IMG/VR virus record: IMGVR_UViG_3300047320_000196
Location: 1-64,000 of that record
DNA: 64,000 nt
Direction: 5' to 3' (one strand)
Source: a virus
Shown here: positions 7,740-16,199 of the stretch, piece by piece
Numbering within the stretch: the first letter of the stretch is position 1
How the letters are laid out: each line of letters begins with the position of its first letter
The notes under the pieces: generated by a model
Seen by the model: the letters and a program-made list of their open reading frames with translations, nothing else
The model's database searches: none
Told to the model about the DNA's origin: nothing
Position numbers and translations under genes: made by a program

Positions 7740-9116
7740 ATGCCTCGAACCCAGCAAAACCTCACCAGTCTGCGAGATACCTTCAGTCAGATCTTGGGCA
7801 ACCAGAAAGACCACTACACGGATACACGGATCCCTGAATTGCTTTTCAGGCTAGGGCTGGATGATTGCACTGAGTACAGCTCCAAAAGGCAACACCTTGA
7901 GAAAGCAGTAGAAGCTTCGAGTGATGCTCAAATGTTGGCTGCCGCTCAGACGGCCTTGGAACTGATCGGCTTTGCGGCTCATGAGCGAGACCAGCTTCAA
8001 GAGCTGGTGTGGGACGATGGAACAGCGCCTGTCATCCCCGGTCGTTACCGAAGAGAGCTGGCAGAAAGGCTCAACCCCATCGAGCTTTTCATAGACAGGG
8101 CTGCTTTTGAACACGTGCTCGGTGAGTTCTGGCAAATCGACACGATGTCGTTTGTGAATTTGCTGCGACCGACCCCGACACTTCGCCAAGAAATTGTCCG
8201 CCACTACATCGAAAATCCCGATTGGGATGCGGTGACGATCTTCGACAAGCTCGGAGCGTTTCAGTCCTCGCATGCCCGATTTGGCCGATTCGTCGAAGCC
8301 TTGGCTTCCTCGCGGGTATTGCCCAGCGAACCCGCTCAGCGAAAATTCATTGAGATCGTCAACGATACCCTCAAAACGTGTGGAGTCCACATTGTCGTCG
8401 GGGTGGGGGACGATGCCTTCCTGACGGCCTCCTTGGCTTACGTAGGATCAGCCAAGCAGTCCTCCCCCAAGAACCTGATCTTCGCCTCCACCACGAAGCC
8501 AGATCTGCGACTCGGCAACGCCCTGGACAACGATATAGAGGTGATGTCCGACCCAACGGATATCCTGATCTATGACCGACCTATCGGAAGCACCGGCCTC
8601 TTGTGGCGCGACCTACAGGCTTGGTATGCCCAAACCTATGACATCGAGGAAGGCCAGGCCAAAAATCGCCTATATCGGCGCCTGGAGGCCTGCCTGCCTA
8701 AATCATCGCCCCCTCAAGCGCTAGCCTTCAGCAGCTTTTTCAAGGCCTTCACGACACTCATTCCTGAACTTCCAGTCTTACTGCCCGAGGTCTGGTTTCA
8801 CTGGGATCCCCTGACGGTCTCACGGCGCGGCAAGGAGGCATTGCTCAGGTCGCGCATGGACTTCCTTCTACTATTGCCGGGCGGGGTGCGGGTTGTCATC
8901 GAGATTGATGGCAAACACCACTATTGCGATGCAACCGGACGCTCAAGTCCCCACCTCTACGCCGAGATGATGGCAGCTGACAGGGCTCTAAGGCTGGTGG
9001 GGTATGAGGTCTATCGCTTCGGTGTTCACGAGCTTCAGCAGCCTAATGCCGAGGAGGTGCTGATAATATTCTATCGCTCGCTGTTTGAACGTTACTCATT
9101 GCTACCGGCACCGTGA
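7740..9116 (+). CDS. Protein with C-terminal PD-(D/E)XK nuclease domain
   Basis: In this 458-residue protein, the C-terminal 90 residues show a restriction-endonuclease-like core: RMDFLLLL at about residue 371, then VVIEIDGKHHY at about 385 (D … E-x-D-G-K), and LVGYEVYRFGVHEL near 425, the Vsr/DUF559-like layout. The N-terminal 60 residues (LRDTFSQILG…LLFRLGLDDC) and the middle region resemble AbiJ N-terminal-type modules found in phage-exclusion proteins, but that match is by eye and uncertain. GGAG is 11 bases upstream of ATG. Together with the preceding gene it makes a plausible two-gene defence unit with a DNA-cleaving effector. Confidence 0.7.
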   Translation: MPRTQQNLTSLRDTFSQILGNQKDHYTDTRIPELLFRLGLDDCTEYSSKRQHLEKAVEASSDAQMLAAAQTALELIGFAAHERDQLQELVWDDGTAPVIPGRYRRELAERLNPIELFIDRAAFEHVLGEFWQIDTMSFVNLLRPTPTLRQEIVRHYIENPDWDAVTIFDKLGAFQSSHARFGRFVEALASSRVLPSEPAQRKFIEIVNDTLKTCGVHIVVGVGDDAFLTASLAYVGSAKQSSPKNLIFASTTKPDLRLGNALDNDIEVMSDPTDILIYDRPIGSTGLLWRDLQAWYAQTYDIEEGQAKNRLYRRLEACLPKSSPPQALAFSSFFKAFTTLIPELPVLLPEVWFHWDPLTVSRRGKEALLRSRMDFLLLLPGGVRVVIEIDGKHHYCDATGRSSPHLYAEMMAADRALRLVGYEVYRFGVHELQQPNAEEVLIIFYRSLFERYSLLPAP

Positions 9117-9356
9117 TTCACTGATCCCATAAGCCGAAGATCGCTTAGCCTGAGCGCTGAAAAACTTTCCGCGAAGTAATTGATCAACGCCGATGCTTGC
9201 GGCCTCTTCCTGGATTCATATTGCTCCTCCAAATCCACAGATGGCACCATGTGGAAGACCTGATCATCACGATAGAATTTCAGCGAGACGCTGGGATGCT
9301 CACCCTCGCCCCCCGAAGGCTCACATTTTCAAAATCTACCAAGGAAATCGAAATTC

Positions 9357-10385
9357 ATGGACAGTGTTTTTGAAGGTACCTTCCCTACTGACGCGAGCCC
9401 AGAGGAAATCTTCCCGCAAAACGCGCTCTCAATATTGCCATTCGTTCCGGAGGCCATATCAGCCTGGGCGTCAGGAAACGACCTGCATACCTTCATTCAC
9501 AAACTACTTGAAGGTACGGGTTATGAAGATCAGGCAGATGAAAGGCTGGAGGGAGCGATCAACCAAGCCCTGGCTTTGGCAGACCACTTTGCAGAGACCG
9601 CAAGTCATTCAATGCCGGCGCCTGGTGCACGAACCCAAGCACCCGTGATGGTCGACTTTGAGCATGACCCTGTGTTCGGACGGTTAGCCAAGACATTGAT
9701 AGCTTGGCAAGAGACCATCGGCAACGTCTTGTCCGAAGCAGGATATTTTTCTCTTTCACACATGCTTGAAACCCGGTCTGATCTGATGTGCTCTGTACAG
9801 CTGGCGGGCGCGCTGTACTACCGTCAGTCCATGCAAGTGCTGCGCGGATTCATCGAAAGCGTCATTTTACCAATCCATTTTTGCAGACGGCCCGAGCTGT
9901 TCAAGAAATGGAAATCTAACGAGTACCAAGCGCCTTCGATACGTGGCAAGGACGGAGTTCTATCGCGCCTGAAAAAAGATGGGATCATTTCGACAGAGCT
10001 GGAAACTACCATCTCCGATGCCTACAGCCTGCTCAATGGGTATATCCATGGTAGCGAAGAGAAACTGAACAACACCGGCCTGGATCGAGGCGAGTGGGAA
10101 GGTCATACATTCCAACAGGCGCGGTTCGAGGCATGGGCGCAGGTCTTTGCCTCACTCATCGAGGCCTCCCTCCCTCTCGTCAAAATCAATTTATCTCAGT
10201 GGGCAACAGCCAGGTTAGATTGGGAATTGTTCTGTAGCGTATGCCATGGTCATGACCTCGAAACCAAGCAGCAAAGAATTGACCCACCGATGACTCAGCA
10301 TCAGTGTAAGCAATGCAGTCATACCTTCTGGAGGAATGAGGACGGCCAGCAATTCGTGCATGCAACCGTAGAATTTCTCGACTGA
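9357..10385 (+). CDS. Possible HEPN-like protein with C-terminal zinc ribbon
   Basis: This 342-residue protein has a central helical region containing LRGFIESVILPIHF (about residues 162-175) and, 50 residues later, YSLLNGYIHGS. This pattern resembles HEPN-like helical bundles, although the canonical R-x4-6-H is not exact. Near the C-terminus C-x2-C (CSVC, about 292) and C-x2-C (CKQC, about 316) should bind one zinc ion. It is separated by 240 bp from the nuclease gene, so it may have its own promoter. No named family is recognised. An RNase or nucleic-acid-binding role would fit the neighbourhood but is not shown. Confidence 0.55.
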   Translation: MDSVFEGTFPTDASPEEIFPQNALSILPFVPEAISAWASGNDLHTFIHKLLEGTGYEDQADERLEGAINQALALADHFAETASHSMPAPGARTQAPVMVDFEHDPVFGRLAKTLIAWQETIGNVLSEAGYFSLSHMLETRSDLMCSVQLAGALYYRQSMQVLRGFIESVILPIHFCRRPELFKKWKSNEYQAPSIRGKDGVLSRLKKDGIISTELETTISDAYSLLNGYIHGSEEKLNNTGLDRGEWEGHTFQQARFEAWAQVFASLIEASLPLVKINLSQWATARLDWELFCSVCHGHDLETKQQRIDPPMTQHQCKQCSHTFWRNEDGQQFVHATVEFLD

Positions 10386-10688
10386 TCATTTCATGCGCTC
10401 AGGGCTGTGGAGAAGACCTCAACAGCCCGCCATGCAAACAGACTTTTTAGCTGACCTGCACGGGGATAGCCCAAGCCAAGCCCACGAGTTAACATTTGGG
10501 CGTTATTAGCTCTCCACGACTCCATGACTCGGGACTCAAGACTCAGGGCTCCCATGACGCTGATCGGGAAGGTTTAAGCTTTGGCCTGTACCTTCACCCA
10601 AACCAATCATTCGTGTTTACAGAGAGCCGAAAGCTAGTAAGTCGATCACCGCGCCATGTAAGGGTGACCGACAAACTATACAGTCGGA
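10386..10688. other. 303-bp gap between convergent cargo units
   Basis: No gene is supported. The stretch at 10511-10552 contains GACTC four times in about 40 bp. The gap separates the plus-strand cargo from the minus-strand ABC-three-component operon. No T-run terminator hairpin is obvious. Confidence 0.5.
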
Positions 10689-12506
10689 TCAGCCTCGTAG
10701 TGGGAAGAAGCCGTATCTCCCACTCTTTCTGCTTTTCGTGAAGTGCTGATAATTCAAATGAGGGATGAGCGCCATATCAGGCTCCTTGTTCTCAAATACA
10801 ATCACTTGAGAATCTTTGAAGTTGTCGGCAATATCCTGATAGAACGCATAAATCACGTCCGCTGCCACTTCCTCATCATCTTCCTCAGGCTCCGGATCCC
10901 CTTCTTTGTATGTCGTCAGTGGCGAATCAAGCACCACAAAGCCAGGGTGGCGCCCAGAGAGTTTTAGTAGATTCATCAGCCCTAGAGCAAATGCAGAAGA
11001 CGCGATGGCTCGATACCCCTTGCCAAAATTGCCTCTCGCACTCCCACCAATGGTGATGTCCCGTGCTTTGAAGTTGAATTCCACCGGGGCGTGATTCGGG
11101 AAACTCCAGCGCTGCAAGATATCCTGAATCTCTTTAACCAAAGGCTTGGCAGACTCCTCAAAGCTTTCAGGGGTGTATTTGTTTTGCTCCTCAAGCAGCA
11201 ATACACCCAGCTTTTTCAGTTCCCCTCTTAGCTTGGCCTTATTCGTAACGTACTTATCCAGCGCCGAGTGATCCTGGTTGAGGCATGAGGCTAGCTCCTT
11301 CAGATCGCTCACCAGCTGCACTGAGCTCTGAATCTCTGTGGAGATCAACTTCTCCAGTGCTGCGATGGACGTTTTGGTAGTCTCAGCGGTGGAAGTATTC
11401 CGTTCAATCGCTGCCGCCAGGGATCCCTGTGCCTCCCCAAGCTCATGGAGGTTTTTCGAAATTCGCTCCAGCTCGAAGGAAACCCCCTTCTTGATGTCAT
11501 CGACATCGGTTGTGCATGATTCGGAGTCGAAATGATTGCCACAGGTTGGACAAAGCACCGCGTCTGACTCGTCGAGTAAGACTGCCGCTTGCTCAATTCC
11601 CTGTAGACGCTGGCGGTCTGATTCATATTTCTGGCCAAGCATGCCAAACCGCCCCAGTAGGGCCCTATCTTCAGCAATTTTTCCTTCGACCACTTCCAGT
11701 TCGGAGATATGGCTGGCCTTTTGGGTGAATAGCCCTTCACTCGAATGAAAAGCGCCTTCCAGCTCAGTTTCAGCCACCTTGAGCCGAAGCTTAACTTGGG
11801 TCGTAAAAGAACTGAGCTTCTGGAGTTCAAGCGCCTCAGCCGCGTCGTCACCTGGATAGAATTGCTTGATAATGTCTTCGACAGCAGCTGCCCTGTGCCT
11901 CAATGCCCCTTTTGACGCCAACTCCTTTTTAGCCTGTTTAACCCCGGTGTCGTCTTTCCCCGTCAGCAACAGCTTCAGAATGGATGTCTCCATAGTGCGC
12001 TCATCTTTCTGACCCGTACCCAGTGGAGAGTACTCAGCCACGATTCGCGTTTCATCCATCAAAAATACTTTTTCGAAATCACGAAGAGAGAACGAAGCGT
12101 TATTGAGAGAGGCTGTACCTTTCAACAACAGCTTTCCATTCAACCCCAACCTATCCAGGAATTGATTGGAGATCGAATTCATCTTTGTAGGGTTATGTTT
12201 CACCCCCAGGGTTTGAACCTTCCCCTCTTCATCGTAAAAAGTAGGCTTAGAGCTTTCTGAAAGGTGCCTCTCAATCGTGAAGGAGCGCCCATCATCGTGC
12301 ACAAACTTAACCTTGAGAGTGGTGTAGCCCTGCGACTCGTTGATAGGCTTTGGAGGCGTATTTGCACCAAGGGCAAACTTCAGGCACTGAACGATGTAGG
12401 ACTTACCAGTGTTGGAGCCGCCTTGAACAACGTTCGCACCCTTCTCAAAATAAACAGCGGCATCTGCACGGTCAGGGCCACTCACGACAACGCTTTCAAT
12501 ATACAT
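10689..12506 (-). CDS. Rad50/SMC-like ATPase of an ABC-three-component system
   Basis: In this 605-residue protein, Walker A GGSNTGKS is at about residues 29-36. Long coiled-coil arms flank a CPTC zinc-hook motif at about residue 317, and Walker B FVVLDSP is near residue 523. This is the Rad50/RecN-like layout in compact form. Its start overlaps the stop of the middle-component gene, and with the nuclease gene upstream it forms the three-gene arrangement described for ABC-3C conflict systems by Krishnan, Burroughs, Iyer and Aravind. In that model the ATPase senses unusual DNA and licenses the effector. Confidence 0.85.
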   Translation of the reverse strand: MYIESVVVSGPDRADAAVYFEKGANVVQGGSNTGKSYIVQCLKFALGANTPPKPINESQGYTTLKVKFVHDDGRSFTIERHLSESSKPTFYDEEGKVQTLGVKHNPTKMNSISNQFLDRLGLNGKLLLKGTASLNNASFSLRDFEKVFLMDETRIVAEYSPLGTGQKDERTMETSILKLLLTGKDDTGVKQAKKELASKGALRHRAAAVEDIIKQFYPGDDAAEALELQKLSSFTTQVKLRLKVAETELEGAFHSSEGLFTQKASHISELEVVEGKIAEDRALLGRFGMLGQKYESDRQRLQGIEQAAVLLDESDAVLCPTCGNHFDSESCTTDVDDIKKGVSFELERISKNLHELGEAQGSLAAAIERNTSTAETTKTSIAALEKLISTEIQSSVQLVSDLKELASCLNQDHSALDKYVTNKAKLRGELKKLGVLLLEEQNKYTPESFEESAKPLVKEIQDILQRWSFPNHAPVEFNFKARDITIGGSARGNFGKGYRAIASSAFALGLMNLLKLSGRHPGFVVLDSPLTTYKEGDPEPEEDDEEVAADVIYAFYQDIADNFKDSQVIVFENKEPDMALIPHLNYQHFTKSRKSGRYGFFPLRG

Positions 12507-12940
12507 CAGACCACCCTGTCAATTTTATAAATAGTGCGCCGTTGAGCAGCGAGAAAATCAACATTAGCCTCGACCCAAGAAACACGTCTTCTGAAATCCA
12601 CATGGTATTCAGTACTCAACTTGGCGGCAAACACACTACCCGCACTGGTGATAGAGTATCGAACACCTTTCTCATCAACTTGGGAAGTAATCAAACCTTT
12701 AGCGGTAAATAGTTTTATGGCGCTTGGGAAAATTTCTCGCCTACGCACCAGTTCGGCAAGTCGATTCAAAAGGACTGGATGCAGGCTTGCATCCCCTTGA
12801 AAGTCACTACTATAAATAGAGGCATAGTCAAAGAATATAAGTTCATCGAGATCAAGCTGCCGGGCTAAGCCTGCAAGCAACAGAACAATGCGTGCACCAA
12901 CTTCCACAGGGCTGTTGTACAAATCCTTTGAGCTCGTCAT
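12506..12940 (-). CDS. ABC-3C middle component
   Basis: This 144-residue protein begins TSSKDLYNSPVEVGARIVLLL and contains a winged-helix-like second half (LFTAKGLI…GVRYSITSAGSVFAA). This is the hallmark of ABC-three-component middle components, small proteins that bridge the effector and the ATPase. Its ATG directly follows the stop of the effector gene, and its TGA overlaps the ATG of the ATPase gene, so all three are translationally coupled. Confidence 0.8.
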   Translation of the reverse strand: MTSSKDLYNSPVEVGARIVLLLAGLARQLDLDELIFFDYASIYSSDFQGDASLHPVLLNRLAELVRRREIFPSAIKLFTAKGLITSQVDEKGVRYSITSAGSVFAAKLSTEYHVDFRRRVSWVEANVDFLAAQRRTIYKIDRVV

Positions 12941-14011
12941 CTATTTCTTAATCCATTTAAACTTTAGGTCATTCACCAGTTGATGACATAGCCCCTTTCG
13001 ATCGGAGGTCTGCAAGAAATGCCGAAGTGGATGAGAGTCATATGGAATATTAACGGACTGCGTGCTTACTTCGAGAAAACGTTGATACCCATCATCGAAT
13101 TTCTTACGCACCACGCTGTGCAAGCCTTCGTGGCACTCACCTTTGAGGCTTTCATAGCATCCTGTAGGAAAAGCATCGCGCGAAAATATCTCCAGTGACT
13201 CAGCGCTGAAAAAGTTAATCCGCGCTCGCTCAAGATCTTCCTTATACTCAGTGTCCATGACGCTACTGAATGAATACTCTGCACCATCGGCATCAGAGAA
13301 CGCATCTAAAAGCGCATCAATATAAATTTTCTCATTATCACCAACAGCGCTGGGCTCAGGCTTCCGAACCTGCGGTCGCTTAAGATGATAGCTTCCAAAC
13401 CGCGTCGTGTGATATGGCGTCAGGGCGTGCCTATCAATTAACTCCTGTGAAGACATTTCATCAACAAATGAAAAATCAAGGGTATTTATATAATCCAACA
13501 GACCACCCTCAAGAGGAATGGACTCCTTCTTCGTAATCTTATCCTTACATACCTTATCCCAACGCTTAATGATCTCAGCCTTGATGCGAGACTTCTTGGA
13601 CAGCATATCGATGCAATCAGAGCTGCAGCCTTTAGGGGAAACAAAGCGGTACTCACGCGGCAGGGTGTAATCCTCCCTCCACGTGTAGTAAACCAGCTTA
13701 CCCAGCTCCCCAACTACGTTTGCTACGCTCAGTTTATCTTTGTAGTGCTTGCATTGGTAATTGTCCCACCCCGTCGCATGCCGCGCGATGACATCGCGCC
13801 CCTTGTCTCCCGCACCAGCACAGCGAGTGACCGATTCGTAGTCTTTACCTAAGTAAGAGACGAACTCCAGCGTAAAGATTTCCCAAGTATCCGCAGACAT
13901 GATCTGCAGGCGATCCAGGGGATGAACTGTTTCACCTTTTTCTACATCCAGTGCTGTGAGCTCGAATTCCGGGGGTGGAGGGAGCTTAATGGCATTTTCA
14001 CCAAAAGACAT
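12941..14011 (-). CDS. ABC-3C effector with Mrr-like nuclease domain
   Basis: In this 356-residue protein the N-terminal part carries a restriction-endonuclease-like core: WEIFTLEFVSYLG, then GAGDKGRDVIARH (catalytic Asp at about residue 70) and YQCKHYK (Q-x-K, about 88), the Mrr-type D…QxK variant. The C-terminal 200 residues, including LIDRHALTPYHTTRFGSYH, correspond to the ABC-3C C-terminal domain that ties effectors to the complex. It is first in a three-gene minus-strand operon. The expected activity is DNA cleavage on activation by the ATPase; activity is inferred from the motif. Confidence 0.85.
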   Translation of the reverse strand: MSFGENAIKLPPPPEFELTALDVEKGETVHPLDRLQIMSADTWEIFTLEFVSYLGKDYESVTRCAGAGDKGRDVIARHATGWDNYQCKHYKDKLSVANVVGELGKLVYYTWREDYTLPREYRFVSPKGCSSDCIDMLSKKSRIKAEIIKRWDKVCKDKITKKESIPLEGGLLDYINTLDFSFVDEMSSQELIDRHALTPYHTTRFGSYHLKRPQVRKPEPSAVGDNEKIYIDALLDAFSDADGAEYSFSSVMDTEYKEDLERARINFFSAESLEIFSRDAFPTGCYESLKGECHEGLHSVVRKKFDDGYQRFLEVSTQSVNIPYDSHPLRHFLQTSDRKGLCHQLVNDLKFKWIKK

Positions 14012-14065
14012 TAGCTACTCCTCTGCGACAAGGTGCTTTGCTTGCTGAGTTGTAATTAGCCCATA

Positions 14066-14371
14066 TCATAATCCGAGGTCGCGCTCCACCTGTAGAGTCT
14101 GGATACGATCTGGCATCTCACCAAGGATTTTATTTGGATTCTTCCGCAAGACGCCCGTGAGCTTCTTCAGGAAACGCTGATTCAACTCCATATTCCCCAT
14201 CAGTTCGGCAATAATGATTTCAGGGTCAACGTCAGCTTCTTCCAGTCCAATTGCCAGCGCCGCGCGGGCTGCGCCGATGGGTTTGTCCATCGCGTATTCG
14301 ACTAGATCGGCAGGATGAAAAGCATATTCCTGCTTCTGTTCCTGGCCCTTTTCCTGCTCCTGCTCACTCAT
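14066..14371 (-). CDS. Hypothetical acidic/helical protein, 101 aa
   Basis: This has a Gln/Glu-rich N-terminus (EQEQEKGQEQKQEY) followed by a helical region (AARAALAIGLEEADVDPEIIIAELMG). It lies 54 bp upstream of the ABC-3C effector on the same strand and could be the first gene of that transcript. No family is recognised. Confidence 0.55.
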   Translation of the reverse strand: MSEQEQEKGQEQKQEYAFHPADLVEYAMDKPIGAARAALAIGLEEADVDPEIIIAELMGNMELNQRFLKKLTGVLRKNPNKILGEMPDRIQTLQVERDLGL

Positions 14372-14997
14372 GCATGAGTTCCTTAGTTGTCGGCATATTG
14401 TTCGTCTGGGGATTCGTCTGGGTTCTTGAGTTACTGGGCTTTCAGGCTTTCAAGCGGGTGCTCTTCTAATCGCATGCACGACTAAGACTCCCAAGTAGCC
14501 GCCTCGGGATATGATGGTCGTCTGTCTGCGTTTCTGTGGCGTAGCTGATCCATGCCGAATTCCTACCGCCCTACTCTCCCCTTAGGCGGGGGTGGCTGGG
14601 CATCTAAGTGTCCATAGGTAATGGCACAATACTATCTTTATGCGCCGTGCTGGGGAACCCGACGGGGCGCCTGGAGGGCTAACTGGAGGAGTCGTGCGGG
14701 GCACTTGGGGACTGAGGGTTATGGAATTGCGGGCTTTGTGTGGGGGTGGGGGTAGCCGACATGTTCATCGATTTGAGAAAAATGGACAATGGACAATGGA
14801 CAAAAAAATAAGCTACTGATTTGTATAGATTTGACATGTCCATTTATGGATTTAGCTCACACGTACAGAACTTATCGGACGCGGCCACGACTTTTTCCTA
14901 ATCGTCGAGAACAAGATTTCAGCCGATTCAATAAAGAGACCACGCGTGAGCGCTAACGCCTGCGTCTACCCACGTGAAAGCCGTGAGAATTCCACCC
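14372..14997. other. About 630-bp gap before the island's right edge
   Basis: There is no convincing gene. A 31-codon plus-strand frame at 14374-14469 (MSSLVVGILFVWG…) would encode a single membrane-spanning peptide but lacks a ribosome site. Around 14784-14806 ATGGACA is repeated three times in tandem, with an inverted TGTCCAT about 40 bp later. G-rich low-complexity sequence occurs near 14730-14755. Confidence 0.5.
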
Positions 14998-15025
14998 AGA
15001 GCCAGCGATTTTGTGGGGGTAAAAT
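14998..15025 (+). repeat. Imperfect 28-bp direct repeat, right copy
   Basis: This matches 369-396 at 24 of 28 positions, including TTTTGTGGGGG. It lies 54 bp left of att copy B. See the left copy for interpretation. Confidence 0.5.
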
Positions 15026-15031
15026 CGTTCA

Positions 15032-15072
15032 CAAATAAAAAGGGTCGCGAAATAAAATCTCGCAACCCTTTG
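15032..15072 (-). terminator. Hairpin terminator next to att copy B
   Basis: AAGGGTCGCGA (15040-15050) pairs with TCGCAACCCTT (15060-15070) with one mismatch and a 9-base loop. On the minus strand it is followed by TTTTATTT. It lies just downstream of the minus-strand tRNA half, where a tRNA terminator belongs. It differs from the hairpin beside copies A and C, so this flank has a different origin, possibly the ancestral chromosome. Confidence 0.65.
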
Positions 15073-15078
15073 ATTTAT

Positions 15079-15124
15079 ATGGTCGGGACGGAGTGATTCG
15101 AACACTCGACCCCTAGCACCCCAT
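15079..15124 (-). repeat. att copy B: 3' half of tRNA-Pro(GGG), prophage left end
   Basis: This is identical over 46 bp to copies A and C. The bases to its right (TGCTGGGAACTC) cannot complete the anticodon 5' stem or D-arm, so it too is a fragment. It is the boundary between the defence island and the prophage. Confidence 0.85.
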
Positions 15125-15323
15125 GCTGGGAACTCTAGAAATCCAAGCCCTTGTTTTTAAAGGATAAAACCCTGCCTTAAGAGTAGCAAAACATCCTTTT
15201 TTTTGTGATTATGCAAACGGAAACGCGCGGCCTCCAGAGGAGGTTTTGCGCACCATCTCCACGGCGTTCTGCCGAAAGATCAATCCCACTGCTACGCTGG
15301 TTTCGTCCAAAGAGGAAACCAAA

Positions 15324-15533
15324 ATGCCCAACTCCGACCTGCTCCCTTCCCTACTCTTCAAGATCAACGAAAACCAGCTCGCCCTCGAAGCCGCCATCAT
15401 GGAGCTGACCAACTGGGTCGAGCAGCGCGGATCGGCCGATGTCGCCGAGAACGTCCGCGGCGCACTCTGGACGATCGACAAGAACGAGGAGTTTATCAAG
15501 ATGACCCTGGCGGTTTTGATGGCGCCCGAATGA
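15324..15533 (+). CDS. Small hypothetical protein, 69 aa
   Basis: ATG 15324 follows AGAGGAAACC, a reasonable ribosome site; the longer frame from 15246 lacks one. The protein is helical and amphipathic (LLFKINENQLALEAAIMEL, then EQRGSADVAENVRGAL). It looks like the small Pseudomonas proteins often found as cargo beside tRNA att sites. Function unknown. Confidence 0.6.
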   Translation: MPNSDLLPSLLFKINENQLALEAAIMELTNWVEQRGSADVAENVRGALWTIDKNEEFIKMTLAVLMAPE

Positions 15534-15550
15534 AACAAATAATCGCGGCG

Positions 15551-16015
15551 TCAAAACGAGTAACCGGTTGGCACTAAGCTCCATTGAATGGTGGGATGCG
15601 ATACCGAAACGAACAGTTCGGGGTTTATCATCTTTATTTCAATGACCCCCTGCCCTCCAGATGCCAGTCCCTTGCCAAGACCACTTTCCGAAGGGGATAT
15701 CGTCATCTTTAATGGGATACGTGTATCGGAGCTTTGCATGTAATACGAGAATTTGACAGTTTTGGCGCTCATAGGAATTGAACCCTGCAGGTCGAATCTG
15801 ACGATAGGGGTCCACTGATCTGCACTGACTACTGAGGCTGACTCAGCCACGCCCTGTATTTTTTTTAAGTTCTGCCAAACACTTTCGCCCGCCAAGCTGG
15901 AACCTAAAAACATCAGAACTCCTCCTATGAACGCAGCCAGCGAGCCCACTACAAAGAAAAAAAATCCCACCAGGTTGATTTTGTCGCCGATTCCGGAGGT
16001 CATAAACAATTCCAT
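15551..16015 (-). CDS. Membrane-anchored hypothetical protein
   Basis: In this 154-residue protein, one strong transmembrane segment lies near the N-terminus (VGFFFFVVGSLAAFIGGVLMF, about residues 16-36). It is followed by a beta-rich soluble domain (WTPIVRFDLQGSIPM…) that would lie on the far side of the inner membrane. No family is recognised. It is in the conversion-gene region at the prophage's left end. Confidence 0.55.
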   Translation of the reverse strand: MELFMTSGIGDKINLVGFFFFVVGSLAAFIGGVLMFLGSSLAGESVWQNLKKIQGVAESASVVSADQWTPIVRFDLQGSIPMSAKTVKFSYYMQSSDTRIPLKMTISPSESGLGKGLASGGQGVIEIKMINPELFVSVSHPTIQWSLVPTGYSF

Positions 16016-16199
16016 TTTTCGCCGCTCGATTGGTCATAGCAAAAAGTAAATCACTTACCTGGCATCTCGTCGATGCTCTGTTGTGCCGTCATCCTGACTG
16101 TTACAACCAAGTTCTACAGCTCGTCGCCTTCCCCTCGCCCACCTTCCTCGCCTCAATTACTGTACATGCATACAGCATCCGTGCAGCGAATCTCCTTCC

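Larger units (their letters stand above)
254..15078. mobile_element. Genomic island with defence-type cargo, between att copies A and B
   Basis: This 14.8-kb segment lies between two identical tRNA-Pro-derived repeats. It starts with a degraded P4-type integrase and carries no phage structural genes. Its cargo comprises three or four multi-gene units with nuclease, GHKL, PRTase-like and ABC ATPase domains, a typical defence-island composition. The island cannot mobilise itself unless an integrase is supplied by a neighbour such as the intact prophage integrase. A 28-bp imperfect repeat near both ends may mark an inner boundary. Confidence 0.75.

Noticed and set aside
9193-9648. A 151-codon plus-strand frame overlapping the start of the zinc-ribbon gene
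   Set aside because: Its second half is out of frame with a better-supported gene, and composition is Arg/Pro/Thr-rich as expected from a shadow.
12506-12940. Middle component as an antitoxin
   Set aside because: The strict coupling to a Rad50-like ATPase and a nuclease with the ABC-3C tail fits the bridging role better than a two-gene toxin-antitoxin.
15079-15160. A full tRNA-Pro gene at att copy B
   Set aside because: The bases beyond the anticodon loop give only a mismatched stem and no D-arm or 5' acceptor strand; the same is true at copies A and C.
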